From positions 1 to 25,007 of the forward strand of contig DASRDE010000174.1 in the NCBI GenBank assembly GCA_035652755.1: DNA of 25,007 bases, given 5' to 3'. The notes beneath the pieces are model-generated. The model saw only the letters and a program-made list of their open reading frames with translations. It was not told the DNA's origin and searched no databases. Below, piece by piece: positions 8,321 through 14,730 of the stretch (position 1 is its first letter; each line of letters begins with the position of its first letter). This stretch comes from DASRDE01 sp035652755 (GTDB lineage: Bacteria > Vulcanimicrobiota > Vulcanimicrobiia > Vulcanimicrobiales > Vulcanimicrobiaceae). The position numbers and the translations under genes are program-made.

Positions 8321-8695
8321 TTACTTGAAGCAGCGGGTGGCGGGTCCGCCGTATGCGACGGTGAGATGCGAGATCAACTCGCCGCGACGTTCGATCACGA
8401 AGCAGCCGCCGATGGCTTCCGGAATGTCGTTCCAGCGAAAGGCGGCGACCAGCCGGCCCGGTTCGGCGCGCCAGCGATCGATGCGAATCTGGTCGTCCGG
8501 CGGGTTCTCGCGGTAGCGCATCGCAATGGCCGGCTTGCCGTACAGCGGCGGGTCGGGCACGCCGTCGAACTCGAGCACCGCGTCGTCGCAAAAAAGATCC
8601 ACGAAGCGGGAAAAATCGTGCTCGCGCACGGCCCGGTTGAAGAGGCTCACGACGTGTTCGAGATAAGCCTGCGGCTCGGCCGCGACCTGACTCAT
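8321..8695 (-). CDS. NTF2-like / SnoaL-like small protein
   Basis: The product (124 residues) has the size and pattern of the SnoaL/NTF2-like fold: a helical start (YLEHVVSLFNRAVREHDFSRFVDLFCDDAVLEFDG), the central region PPLYGKPAIAMRYRENPPDDQI and a final strand set ending in FVIERRGELISHLTVAYGG. Such proteins are cytoplasmic and may be enzymes or ligand binders; nothing here identifies a catalytic set. The ATG at 8695 is preferred to an upstream in-frame ATG because the upstream part is low-complexity and would overlap the divergent gene. A TTGCAC / TATGCT promoter lies directly upstream. The next minus-strand gene follows nine bases after its stop. Confidence 0.75.
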   Translation of the reverse strand: MSQVAAEPQAYLEHVVSLFNRAVREHDFSRFVDLFCDDAVLEFDGVPDPPLYGKPAIAMRYRENPPDDQIRIDRWRAEPGRLVAAFRWNDIPEAIGGCFVIERRGELISHLTVAYGGPATRCFK

Positions 8696-8701
8696 ACCCT
8701 T

Positions 8702-8729
8702 AGCATATTCCTCGGGCGCAGGCGTGCAA
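8702..8729 (-). promoter_or_regulatory. Candidate leaderless promoter of the NTF2-like gene
   Basis: On the minus strand TTGCAC (8724-8729), a 16-bp spacer and TATGCT (8702-8707) precede the ATG at 8693-8695 by six bases, which would place the transcription start at or beside the start codon. The intervening AAGGGT could alternatively be a ribosome site if transcription starts further upstream. Confidence 0.5.
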
Positions 8730-8757
8730 CTCTTCGGCTGCGTAGGACCTGCTCGAG

Positions 8758-10458
8758 ATGTTCGCCGCGTTCTTGATCTTGGCGCTCCAAGCGACGCCGC
8801 TGCCCTCGCCGGCCGCGAGCCCGGTCCCGTCGCCGGCCGTAACCGCGGCGCCGTCGCCGGCCGTAACCGGGGCCCCATCGCCAAGCCCCACGCCTCCAAA
8901 CGCCCTCGCGCTCCAGCCGGCGGCCGTCAACCTTCACCCGAATCAGTCCGCGCCGGTCGGCATTGCGGGCGGCACCGCTCCGTTCACGGTCGCGGTCGAT
9001 ACACCGCTGGTAAGCGCGGCGATCGACCAGGAAGCGCACACTTTATCCGTGGTTGCATCCGCGAACACCGGCCGCGCCGTGGTGACGCTCACCGACGCCG
9101 CCGGCAATTCAGCGCAGCTGCCGGTGCGTGTCGCCTACGACGCGGCAGTCGTGCCGCCGAACGTGACATTACGCGTCACCGGCGATGCCTTGCAAACCCA
9201 GTGGCTGCAAGGACAGGTGCTCAAAGCGCTCGCCAAAGCCGTGCAAGTGCAGCCCGGCACCACCGCCCGCTACGGTGCGTTTGCGCTGCCGTCCGTAATC
9301 GGTCCGGGCGCTTCGGCGGACATTCCGGTCGCCGTTGCGGTCACCGGCGGCGAGACATATTTCGATGTGAACGCGACCACGACGGTCACGCTTCAAAACG
9401 TCGCGGCGCCGTCGTTTCTTCCCCCGTTGTTGTTTTACGACGACGATCCCGAACGCGTCGTCGCCGAAGGCGTGCTCTATCGCAATCGCGTCACGCCGCA
9501 AAATCCCGCACGCCTGTACTACTATCACCAGAACATGCAGCAGCCGCACCGCATCGTCGTGGTCTTCGCGCCCGCGCAGTCCGGCGATCCCTCGACGGTG
9601 CAGTTGATCGATGCGTCGGCCGGCCCGAACATCGACGTAATGACGGTCGGGCACGCGGTCTCACGCGATTTTTTAGTCGATAAAGCGCACAACAACGGAA
9701 CGATCGTCGACGTCGGCGCGGCGCCGTACGTCGCGGATGCATTCTTGGCCCAGCCCGGCGACGGCGTTGCCGGAAGCATCGGCATCAACGTGCTCTCGGG
9801 CGGTCCGGTCGACGTCGCGGTCCTCTCGATTCCGGCAACGGTCACGGACGATCAAATCGCGCAGTACTTAAACGCGCCGAAGCTGCCCGGCGACGGCCAC
9901 CGACGCACCGGAACGTTTTCGCTGAGCAACTACGGGCAGGAGCGTCTGCCGTTCTCCGTCGGCGGCGACGACGCGTACACGCAGTACGGCGCGACGACTC
10001 CGCCCAGCACCGACAACGCAGGACGCGACGTCGGCGACTACGGCGTCATTCACACGCTGACGTTCGACGTCACCAACCCCGGCAGCGCGCCCGCCACCGT
10101 GTACTTGTACGAAGAACCGCTCGGCGGCGTCGTGCGCAGCAGCTTCCTGGTGAACGGCGTGTTGAACGAAGTCGGCTGCGCGCGCGTTTCGCAGAAGTAC
10201 CAAATCGGTCAGCCGCTTTCGGTCGACCCGGGACGCAGCGAGATCGTGGTGCAGACGATGACCGACGGCGGATCGAATTATCCGCTGGGCGTGGGCATGA
10301 GCTCCACGCCGCCGCTGCCGCAAACCCCGCCGATTAGCGCGCCCGACGGCTGCTTCCCAAAGCCGCAACCTTCGACGCCGGCCGAAACTTCGCCCGAAAC
10401 GCCGCCGTCGCCGATTCCCGCCCAGTCGCCTGCCGTTACGGCATCGCCGTCGCCATGA
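8758..10458 (+). CDS. Large secreted proline-rich protein of unknown family
   Basis: A 566-residue product. It opens with a short hydrophobic stretch, MFAAFLILALQA, that could serve as an export signal although it lacks a basic start; a stop codon 12 bases upstream rules out a longer N terminus. Residues about 15-45 are a Pro/Ser/Ala linker with repeated PSPAVT-like units, and a similar linker ends the protein (about 515-566). Between them are beta-rich, Ig-like stretches: one near 50-125 resembles a bacterial cell-surface Ig module (PVGIAGGTAPFTV...NTGRAVVTLTDAAGN), and a long central part has regular Val/Thr strands. AGGA lies 10 bases before the ATG. The 3' end overlaps the converging small gene by 23 bases. 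I recognise no catalytic motif; a surface role is inference. Confidence 0.75.
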   Translation: MFAAFLILALQATPLPSPAASPVPSPAVTAAPSPAVTGAPSPSPTPPNALALQPAAVNLHPNQSAPVGIAGGTAPFTVAVDTPLVSAAIDQEAHTLSVVASANTGRAVVTLTDAAGNSAQLPVRVAYDAAVVPPNVTLRVTGDALQTQWLQGQVLKALAKAVQVQPGTTARYGAFALPSVIGPGASADIPVAVAVTGGETYFDVNATTTVTLQNVAAPSFLPPLLFYDDDPERVVAEGVLYRNRVTPQNPARLYYYHQNMQQPHRIVVVFAPAQSGDPSTVQLIDASAGPNIDVMTVGHAVSRDFLVDKAHNNGTIVDVGAAPYVADAFLAQPGDGVAGSIGINVLSGGPVDVAVLSIPATVTDDQIAQYLNAPKLPGDGHRRTGTFSLSNYGQERLPFSVGGDDAYTQYGATTPPSTDNAGRDVGDYGVIHTLTFDVTNPGSAPATVYLYEEPLGGVVRSSFLVNGVLNEVGCARVSQKYQIGQPLSVDPGRSEIVVQTMTDGGSNYPLGVGMSSTPPLPQTPPISAPDGCFPKPQPSTPAETSPETPPSPIPAQSPAVTASPSP

Positions 10459-10846
10459 GCACCATCTCGCCTGCGTCGGGCTTGCCGCGATGAACGATCA
10501 TCATGTGGCCGCCCATCGGCCCGGGGCGCATCGTCTTGTGCATGTTTTCGATCGCCGCGGTGACTTGCGAGGATTCCGAAGGCGATAAGATGCCGTCGAT
10601 CTGTTCGGCGGCTTGGCACATCGAAACGTCGCCGTTATTGAACCGCGCGGCGACGGCCTGCGCCTGGGCGCGGTGATCGGAAGTAAGTGCGTTCAGCACC
10701 GCCGCGCGCATCTGCGCGTGCGCGTGCTCCATTGGAGCGTTCATTGCCGGCGGGGGCTGCATGGGCGGAGGTGCCATCATCGGCGCCTCCTGGATCGCAA
10801 CGCCCGCGAGCATCGTTAACGCAATCGTTGAAATCATGTTCGACAT
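10436..10846 (-). CDS. Small exported Met/Pro/His-rich protein
   Basis: A 136-residue product starting with a hydrophobic signal-like segment (ISTIALTMLAGVAI), followed by a Met/Pro-rich stretch (APMMAPPPMQPPPAMNAPM) and EHAHAQM. The rest is helical with LTSDHRAQAQAVAARF and LSPSESSQVTAAIENMH, a layout loosely like CpxP/Spy-type periplasmic proteins but without a clear LTxxQ pair. The C-terminal part is again Met-rich (GPMGGHMMIVHRG). It starts four bases after the histidine kinase stop and is probably the third gene of that operon. Methionine and histidine clusters can bind copper or silver; that it does so here is inference. Its 3' end overlaps the converging large secreted-protein gene. 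Confidence 0.7.
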   Translation of the reverse strand: MSNMISTIALTMLAGVAIQEAPMMAPPPMQPPPAMNAPMEHAHAQMRAAVLNALTSDHRAQAQAVAARFNNGDVSMCQAAEQIDGILSPSESSQVTAAIENMHKTMRPGPMGGHMMIVHRGKPDAGEMVLMATAMP

Positions 10847-10850
10847 GCGT

Positions 10851-12218
10851 TCATGATACGGCGGCTCTCTGTGATGAAATTGGGACGCTGGGTAAGCGAA
10901 CCGTGCACGTCAGGCCGCCGCCCTCGCGGTTTTGCAGCGCGATGGTTCCGCCGGCGCGTTCCACACTTTTCTTGATGATCGAAAGCCCAAGCCCGGTCCC
11001 CGGAACGCCTTCGCCCGACGCGCCCCGATAGAACCGATCGAAGGCGTGGGCCAGCTCGCCGGGGCTCATGCCGGGCCCGCGATCCTCCACGGCGATCGTG
11101 CATTCGCTTCCGTCCCCGGATGCGCAAATCTCGACCTCTCCTTCGGGTGCGTATTTGAGCCCGTTGTCGACCAGCGCGCACACCGCGCTAAGCAGATCGC
11201 CGGCATCCGCGCGCACTGCAGTGCCGGGCGGCGCCTCGCGCACGCGCAACCGCGCTCGCGCCTCTTCGGGGAACGATTCTTGAACGCGCCGCAGCACGCC
11301 GTTGACTTCGACGATCGACTGATCGCGCGCTCCGCCGTGTTCCAGGCGCGCGAGCGTGATTAAGTCGTCGATGAGCGAGCGCATGCGGCGGCTCTGGGCC
11401 AACATCGCTGCTATCGCCGATCCGCGCCGCGCGGAGTCGGGCCGTGCGGACATCGCGCTCAAGTATCCGACGATAACGGTCAGCGGCGTGCGCAGTTGAT
11501 GCCCGGCGTCCGCCACGAACTGCCGCATCTCGGCATCGGCGCGGTCCCGCTCCTCGAACGCGTGCGTGATCTGCGCTACCGCGCGGTTGTACGCGCGCGC
11601 CAGTTCGCCCAGCTCGCTGCGATCGGACGTGCTGACAGCTTCAGGCGTAAAGTCGCCGTCGCCGAAACGGTTGAGCGCGTGCGTCGTGCGCACGAGCGGT
11701 TCGAGCGTGTTGCCCGCCACGACGATCGCGGTGCGCCAGGCCGCGAAAATAACGATTGCCGCAAAAATCGCGATGATCGTCCACAACTGCGCCATGACGG
11801 TCCGCAAACGGTCGGAGTCCGGCATGACCAGTGCGCTGCCGCCCGGGAAGACGACGGCCAGCGGATGCATCTCGATGCCCATGAGCCGCGCGGTAAAGGG
11901 CGGCGCGGGCATCATCGTGCCCGGAGGCAGCTTCATGCCGAAGCCCAGCGGCGGACGCTGCGGGCCGAGCAGCACGATCACGCCCGTCGGCCGCAGGCGC
12001 TGCTGCAGAAACTCTTGCAGATCCGTTTGCGGCACGGGGTCGGCCTCGTACTGGTCGACCAGCGCGGGAATTTGCTTCGCGGCGTTTTCCATGGCGCTGG
12101 CCATGCCGTATGAAACGATCTTGCTCACGGCCAGATGCGCCAGCGCTGCGATGAGCAGCACCACGAGCGCCGCCATTCCGGTGTACCAGGCGACCAGGCG
12201 CCACCGCAGCGATCTCAC
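10851..12218 (-). CDS. Sensor histidine kinase of a two-component system
   Basis: A 455-residue kinase with the usual membrane layout: first helix about 12-34, an extracytoplasmic domain of about 130 residues, second helix about 165-190, then HAMP, DHp and ATPase domains. The phosphorylated His240 sits in ADAGHQLRTPLT. The ATPase part shows the N-box VDNGLKYAP, the G1 box EDRGPGMS, the F-box FDRFYRG and the G2 box GTGLGLSIIKK, so it looks active. I place the start at a GTG (12216-12218) whose last two bases begin the regulator's TGA stop; an in-frame ATG at 12359 would lie deep inside the regulator gene. The sensor domain contains LPPGTMMPAPP and other Met/Pro stretches, similar in composition to the exported protein encoded next. 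Confidence 0.92.
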   Translation of the reverse strand: MRSLRWRLVAWYTGMAALVVLLIAALAHLAVSKIVSYGMASAMENAAKQIPALVDQYEADPVPQTDLQEFLQQRLRPTGVIVLLGPQRPPLGFGMKLPPGTMMPAPPFTARLMGIEMHPLAVVFPGGSALVMPDSDRLRTVMAQLWTIIAIFAAIVIFAAWRTAIVVAGNTLEPLVRTTHALNRFGDGDFTPEAVSTSDRSELGELARAYNRAVAQITHAFEERDRADAEMRQFVADAGHQLRTPLTVIVGYLSAMSARPDSARRGSAIAAMLAQSRRMRSLIDDLITLARLEHGGARDQSIVEVNGVLRRVQESFPEEARARLRVREAPPGTAVRADAGDLLSAVCALVDNGLKYAPEGEVEICASGDGSECTIAVEDRGPGMSPGELAHAFDRFYRGASGEGVPGTGLGLSIIKKSVERAGGTIALQNREGGGLTCTVRLPSVPISSQRAAVS

Positions 12219-12904
12219 GACGCGCGAACGCGCAGCGAGTATCCGGCGCCCCGTACCGTCTGGAGCAACGGCGTCGCAAACGGCACGTCGATCTTCCCGC
12301 GCAGATACGAAATATAGGTCTCGACCGCGTTCGTGGTCACGTCCGCGTCGTCGCCCCACACGAGCGAGATCAGGTGTTCGCGGCTGAAGACGCGCCGGGG
12401 TTCGCGCATGAACGTTGCCAGCAGGTCGAACTCGCGCGTGGTAAGCGAGATGGGCTTACCGGCTCGAACCGCCGTGCGCGTCCGGAAATCGATCGTCAAG
12501 TCGCGGAACGTCAGCTGCTCGGGTTCTTCCAGGCGGGGCCGCCGCAGGGCCGAGCGCAGCCGCGCGATCAGCTCGGGCATCTCGAAGGGCTTGGGCACGT
12601 ATTGATCCGCCCCGCCGTCCAAGCCGCGCACCTTGTCGTCCGTGCCGCCTTTGGCGCTCAGGATGAGGATGGGCGCCTGCGTCGCCGCGCGGTAGCGGGG
12701 CAGCAGCGAGATGCCGTCGGCGCGCGGCATCATGACGTCGAGCAGGATCAGGTCGGGATCCCAAGCGCGCACGAGGTCCAGGCCGGCAAGGCCGTCGCCG
12801 GCCGATCGGACCTCGAAACCGGCATCCGCCAACTCCGTCTCGAGCAGCGATCGTATCGCCGGCTCGTCGTCGATGACGGCCACGCGCGCGGGCCCAGGCT
12901 CCAT
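12215..12904 (-). CDS. OmpR/PhoB-family response regulator
   Basis: A 229-residue DNA-binding regulator paired with the kinase that overlaps it by four bases. The receiver domain (1-120) has the acidic pair D12-D13, the phospho-acceptor D56 in LILLDVMMP, and K105 in VPKPF. The C-terminal winged helix carries the typical ISLTTREFDLLATFMREPRRVFSREHL and VRGAGYSLRV. The ATG at 12904 gives the usual family start; the frame is open upstream only across the intergenic region. A -10-like TGTTAT lies nine bases before the ATG, and a perfect inverted repeat lies at 12934-12955. It probably controls its own operon, including the exported Met-rich protein. Confidence 0.94.
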   Translation of the reverse strand: MEPGPARVAVIDDEPAIRSLLETELADAGFEVRSAGDGLAGLDLVRAWDPDLILLDVMMPRADGISLLPRYRAATQAPILILSAKGGTDDKVRGLDGGADQYVPKPFEMPELIARLRSALRRPRLEEPEQLTFRDLTIDFRTRTAVRAGKPISLTTREFDLLATFMREPRRVFSREHLISLVWGDDADVTTNAVETYISYLRGKIDVPFATPLLQTVRGAGYSLRVRAS

Positions 12905-12933
12905 GCAGGTACGATAACACACCCGCCCTTGGA

Positions 12934-12955
12934 GCAGTTTGGGACCCCAAACTGC
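12934..12955. promoter_or_regulatory. Perfect 10-bp inverted repeat in the divergent regulator spacer
   Basis: GCAGTTTGGG (12934-12943), two bases AC, then CCCAAACTGC (12946-12955) form a perfect palindrome between the response regulator and WYL gene starts. It lies about 30 bp upstream of the regulator ATG, in the -35 region, as an operator would. OmpR-family sites are usually direct repeats, so the WYL protein or an unseen regulator may be the better candidate. Confidence 0.6.
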
Positions 12956-12994
12956 CGATTCGAAGAAAATTTCACCCATTTTGAGGCCGTTTTG

Positions 12995-13010
12995 ATGGCA
13001 GTGTAGCCAT
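12995..13010. promoter_or_regulatory. Short inverted repeat before the WYL gene
   Basis: ATGGC and GCCAT with a 6-base spacer lie 25-40 bases before the WYL ATG. Arms of five bases occur often by chance, so this is a weak operator candidate. Confidence 0.25.
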
Positions 13011-13034
13011 GGGGGTGGCACAATCGTAAATGAC

Positions 13035-14030
13035 ATGGAACGCACGAACGAACCAAAGATCGTCCTACTCGTTCGACTCCTCAACGCGATCGACGAGGGG
13101 CGCTTCTCTTTTGAACAGCTGAAAGACCGGATTGCCGACGGCGAGCACCGCCCCAGCACCCGCAGCCTGCGCCGCTACCTGGCGGTCCTGGCCGACGCCG
13201 GCTTTCCCTGGTACTTCGATCGTCCCTCGAACACGTACCGGTTCTCGGGCGGGTACAGCCTCAAGCGCTTAGAGTTGAGCAGCAGCGAACTCTTCGGTTT
13301 GGTCGCCCTGCGTGCGATCAGCGCGAGCCTGGGCGGCGCCTTGGGCACGTACGTCGACGAGGTGACCGAGAAGATGGTCGGCTCGGCCGGCAGCGGCGCG
13401 AAGGAACGCATGCGGACCGCTCCCAACGTGACGTTCCGCCTGAGCGAGATTCGCCTGGACGAGCACGGCGAGCGCACGTTCAACCAGCTCTCGTCGGCCG
13501 AACGCGCGTCGCGCTGCGTCACCTTCATCTACGAGGACAAGGAAGGCCACCGCACCAAGCGGACCGCCGACCCGTACGGTTTTATCGTCAGCGGCGGGCG
13601 CGTCTACTGTTTGGCGTACGACCACGACCGGCGCGACAAACGCACTTTCGCGGTGGACAGCATCTCCGATCTCTCGGTGCTCGCGCAAACGTTCACCAAG
13701 CCCGGCAACTTCAATCTCGAAGAGTTCGCGTCGACGTCGATCAGCGGCGTGCTGCACAGCGAGAAGACGCAAGAAGTCCGCGTCCGCTTTGCATCGCGCG
13801 TGGCCAAGGCGGCGATTGCGGCGCGCGTGGTTGCCGAACGCGATGTGGAACGCATGCATGACGGCTCCGTCGAGATCGTCTACCGCGTCGCGGACGTCGA
13901 CGAACTCTGCCGATGGGTTCTGGGCTGGGGCCCGCAAGCCGAGATCGTTTCGCCGCAGAATGCGCGCGACCGCGTGCACATGCTCATCGCGCAAATCGCG
14001 GCCAAATACGAACTTCCCGTTCCCAAGTAA
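13035..14030 (+). CDS. WYL-domain transcriptional regulator (YafY/DeoR-like)
   Basis: This encodes 331 residues. The first about 70 residues form a helix-turn-helix of the YafY type (LLNAIDEGRFSFEQL, then STRSLRRYLAVLADAGFPW followed by a short wing). After a helical linker comes the WYL domain (about 155-235) with ADPYGFIVSGGRVYCLAYD and RTFAVDSISDL, and a WCX-like C-terminal domain (about 245-325) ending GWGPQAEIVSP...LIAQIAAKYE. WYL domains commonly sense nucleic acids or nucleotides and occur beside defence and stress genes. Here the neighbours are a two-component operon (divergent) and, downstream, two small-RNA genes on the other strand. Its targets cannot be read from the sequence. Confidence 0.88.
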   Translation: MERTNEPKIVLLVRLLNAIDEGRFSFEQLKDRIADGEHRPSTRSLRRYLAVLADAGFPWYFDRPSNTYRFSGGYSLKRLELSSSELFGLVALRAISASLGGALGTYVDEVTEKMVGSAGSGAKERMRTAPNVTFRLSEIRLDEHGERTFNQLSSAERASRCVTFIYEDKEGHRTKRTADPYGFIVSGGRVYCLAYDHDRRDKRTFAVDSISDLSVLAQTFTKPGNFNLEEFASTSISGVLHSEKTQEVRVRFASRVAKAAIAARVVAERDVERMHDGSVEIVYRVADVDELCRWVLGWGPQAEIVSPQNARDRVHMLIAQIAAKYELPVPK

Positions 14031-14049
14031 TCGCCGCCCGCGGCCTGCA

Positions 14050-14253
14050 GAAAGCGAAAACCCCGGGGATTATTCATCCTCGGGGTTTCGACGTCATCCG
14101 GCGGGAGTCGTGCCTGTTTGGATCCGGTGAGGGAGCCCTACTGACACACCGTCGTTTCGAACTTTGCACTCGTTGTGCCGATTCTCACCTGCACCTGTCA
14201 TCATGCGCGTTCGCGGCTTAACGTCAACCGCGCTTCGTTTTCTTATTCGAAGT
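14050..14253 (-). ncRNA. Predicted small RNA A, about 205 nt
   Basis: On the minus strand a promoter (14260-14289) is followed by a noncoding stretch ending at a strong intrinsic terminator (14058-14088). The start is set about seven bases after the -10. From the 5' end: hairpin CTTCG/CGAAG; hairpin CGCGG/CCGCG; a variable middle; then a core with GTCAGTAGGGC, TCACCG and CAAACAGGC; then ACGTCGAA and the terminator. The same order recurs in RNA B 370 bp away, with different bases in the stems but pairing kept. I see no conserved reading frame, and it does not match the 6S, SRP, RNase P, tmRNA or riboswitch consensus sequences I know. Confidence 0.72.
14058..14088 (-). terminator. Intrinsic terminator of small RNA A, probably bidirectional
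   Basis: A 12- to 13-bp stem (AACCCCGGGGAT with ATCCTCGGGGTT, one G-T pair) closes a 5-base loop. On the minus strand it is followed by TTTTCGCTTT. On the plus strand it lies 28 bases after the WYL gene stop and is followed by TTTC, so it can serve that gene too. Confidence 0.85.
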
Positions 14254-14259
14254 GTTCGT

Positions 14260-14289
14260 ATGGTAGCAGATGCATTTCGCGCTTTGCAA
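14260..14289 (-). promoter_or_regulatory. Promoter of small RNA A
   Basis: On the minus strand TTGCAA (14284-14289), an 18-bp spacer and TACCAT (14260-14265). Small RNA B has TTGCTA, 17 bp and TACCAT at the matching place, so both elements are conserved between the copies. Confidence 0.65.
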
Positions 14290-14357
14290 TATGCAAAACC
14301 GCGTGCTCACAGCCTATTCGCAAGAAACCGCACTTTTCCACGCGTTATTCACTATTT

Positions 14358-14413
14358 GTCATCCTGAGCGGAGCCTACGGCACGCAGTGCGTGCCCTAGC
14401 GCAGTCGAAGGAC
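14358..14413. repeat. Fourth copy of the 56-bp hairpin repeat
   Basis: It has the same length and ends as the three copies at 5641-5833 (GTCATCCTGAGCGGAGCC ... GCAGTCGAAGGAC), but the centre is GGCACGC, AGT, GCGTGCC instead of the GCGCGCAC/GTGCGCGC stem. CTA/TAG pairs and a C-C mismatch flank the stem as in the other copies. It sits between the upstream region of small RNA A and the terminator of small RNA B. Confidence 0.85.
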
Positions 14414-14420
14414 GAATGAC

Positions 14421-14628
14421 GATAATAACAAAGGCTTCGGATGTTACTCCGAAGCCTTCGACGTACTCACTCATCGCGTCTCGCCTGTTTGACTTCGGTG
14501 AAGAAGCCCTACTGACGTCGACTGACGGTTCGATCGTTCCACTCGGATCGCCGACGTGCGACTGCATCGTCAACATGGCCCGACCGCGACTATACGTTCA
14601 TCGCCCTTCGATCGTTTAAAATCGAAGT
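14421..14628 (-). ncRNA. Predicted small RNA B, about 208 nt, paralogue of A
   Basis: The second copy of the family, upstream of A on the minus strand. Its promoter is at 14635-14663 and its terminator at 14431-14458. The 5' hairpin is CTTCGAT/ATCGAAG, the second hairpin GCGA/TCGC with loop TGAACGTATAG (compare TTGACGTTAAG in A). The core GTCAGTAGGGC, TCACCG, CAAACAGGC and the ACGTCGAA before the terminator are the same as in A. A small hairpin in the core is CTTC/GAAG here and TCC/GGA in A, around a TCACC loop, which is compensatory change. A 74-codon frame crosses it, but it runs on through the terminator and has no counterpart in A. Confidence 0.72.
14431..14458 (-). terminator. Intrinsic terminator of small RNA B
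   Basis: A perfect 11-bp stem (AAGGCTTCGGA on one arm) with a 6-base loop, followed on the minus strand by TGTTATTATC. Confidence 0.85.
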
Positions 14629-14634
14629 TCTTGC

Positions 14635-14663
14635 ATGGTATCACCGCGCTTGGGTCGTAGCAA
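14635..14663 (-). promoter_or_regulatory. Promoter of small RNA B
   Basis: On the minus strand TTGCTA (14658-14663), 17 bp, TACCAT (14635-14640). Similarity to the copy upstream of A continues for about 65 bp further (14664-14727 against 14290-14350), including DnaA-box-like words such as TGTGCATAA and TGTGGAAAC. Confidence 0.65.
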
Positions 14664-14730
14664 GTGCGCGGAACCGGTACTCCACAGCGTTTCCACAAGA
14701 AATCGCAGTTATGCACAGAAGGAACGAGCC

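Noticed and set aside
14352..14576. 74-codon minus-strand frame over small RNA B
   Set aside because: It runs through the terminator stem into the 56-bp repeat, and small RNA A has no matching frame.
14421..14628. 6S RNA, tmRNA, SRP RNA, RNase P RNA or a known riboswitch
   Set aside because: I compared the core and hairpin order with the conserved signatures I know (6S rod with central bubble, SRP GGAAG loop, RNase P GAGGAAAGTC, GEMM, glycine, TPP, cobalamin) and found no match. A database search could still overturn this.
14290..14730. Replication origin
   Set aside because: DnaA-box-like words are few and imperfect, no AT-rich unwinding region is present, and dnaA, dnaN or rpmH are not nearby.
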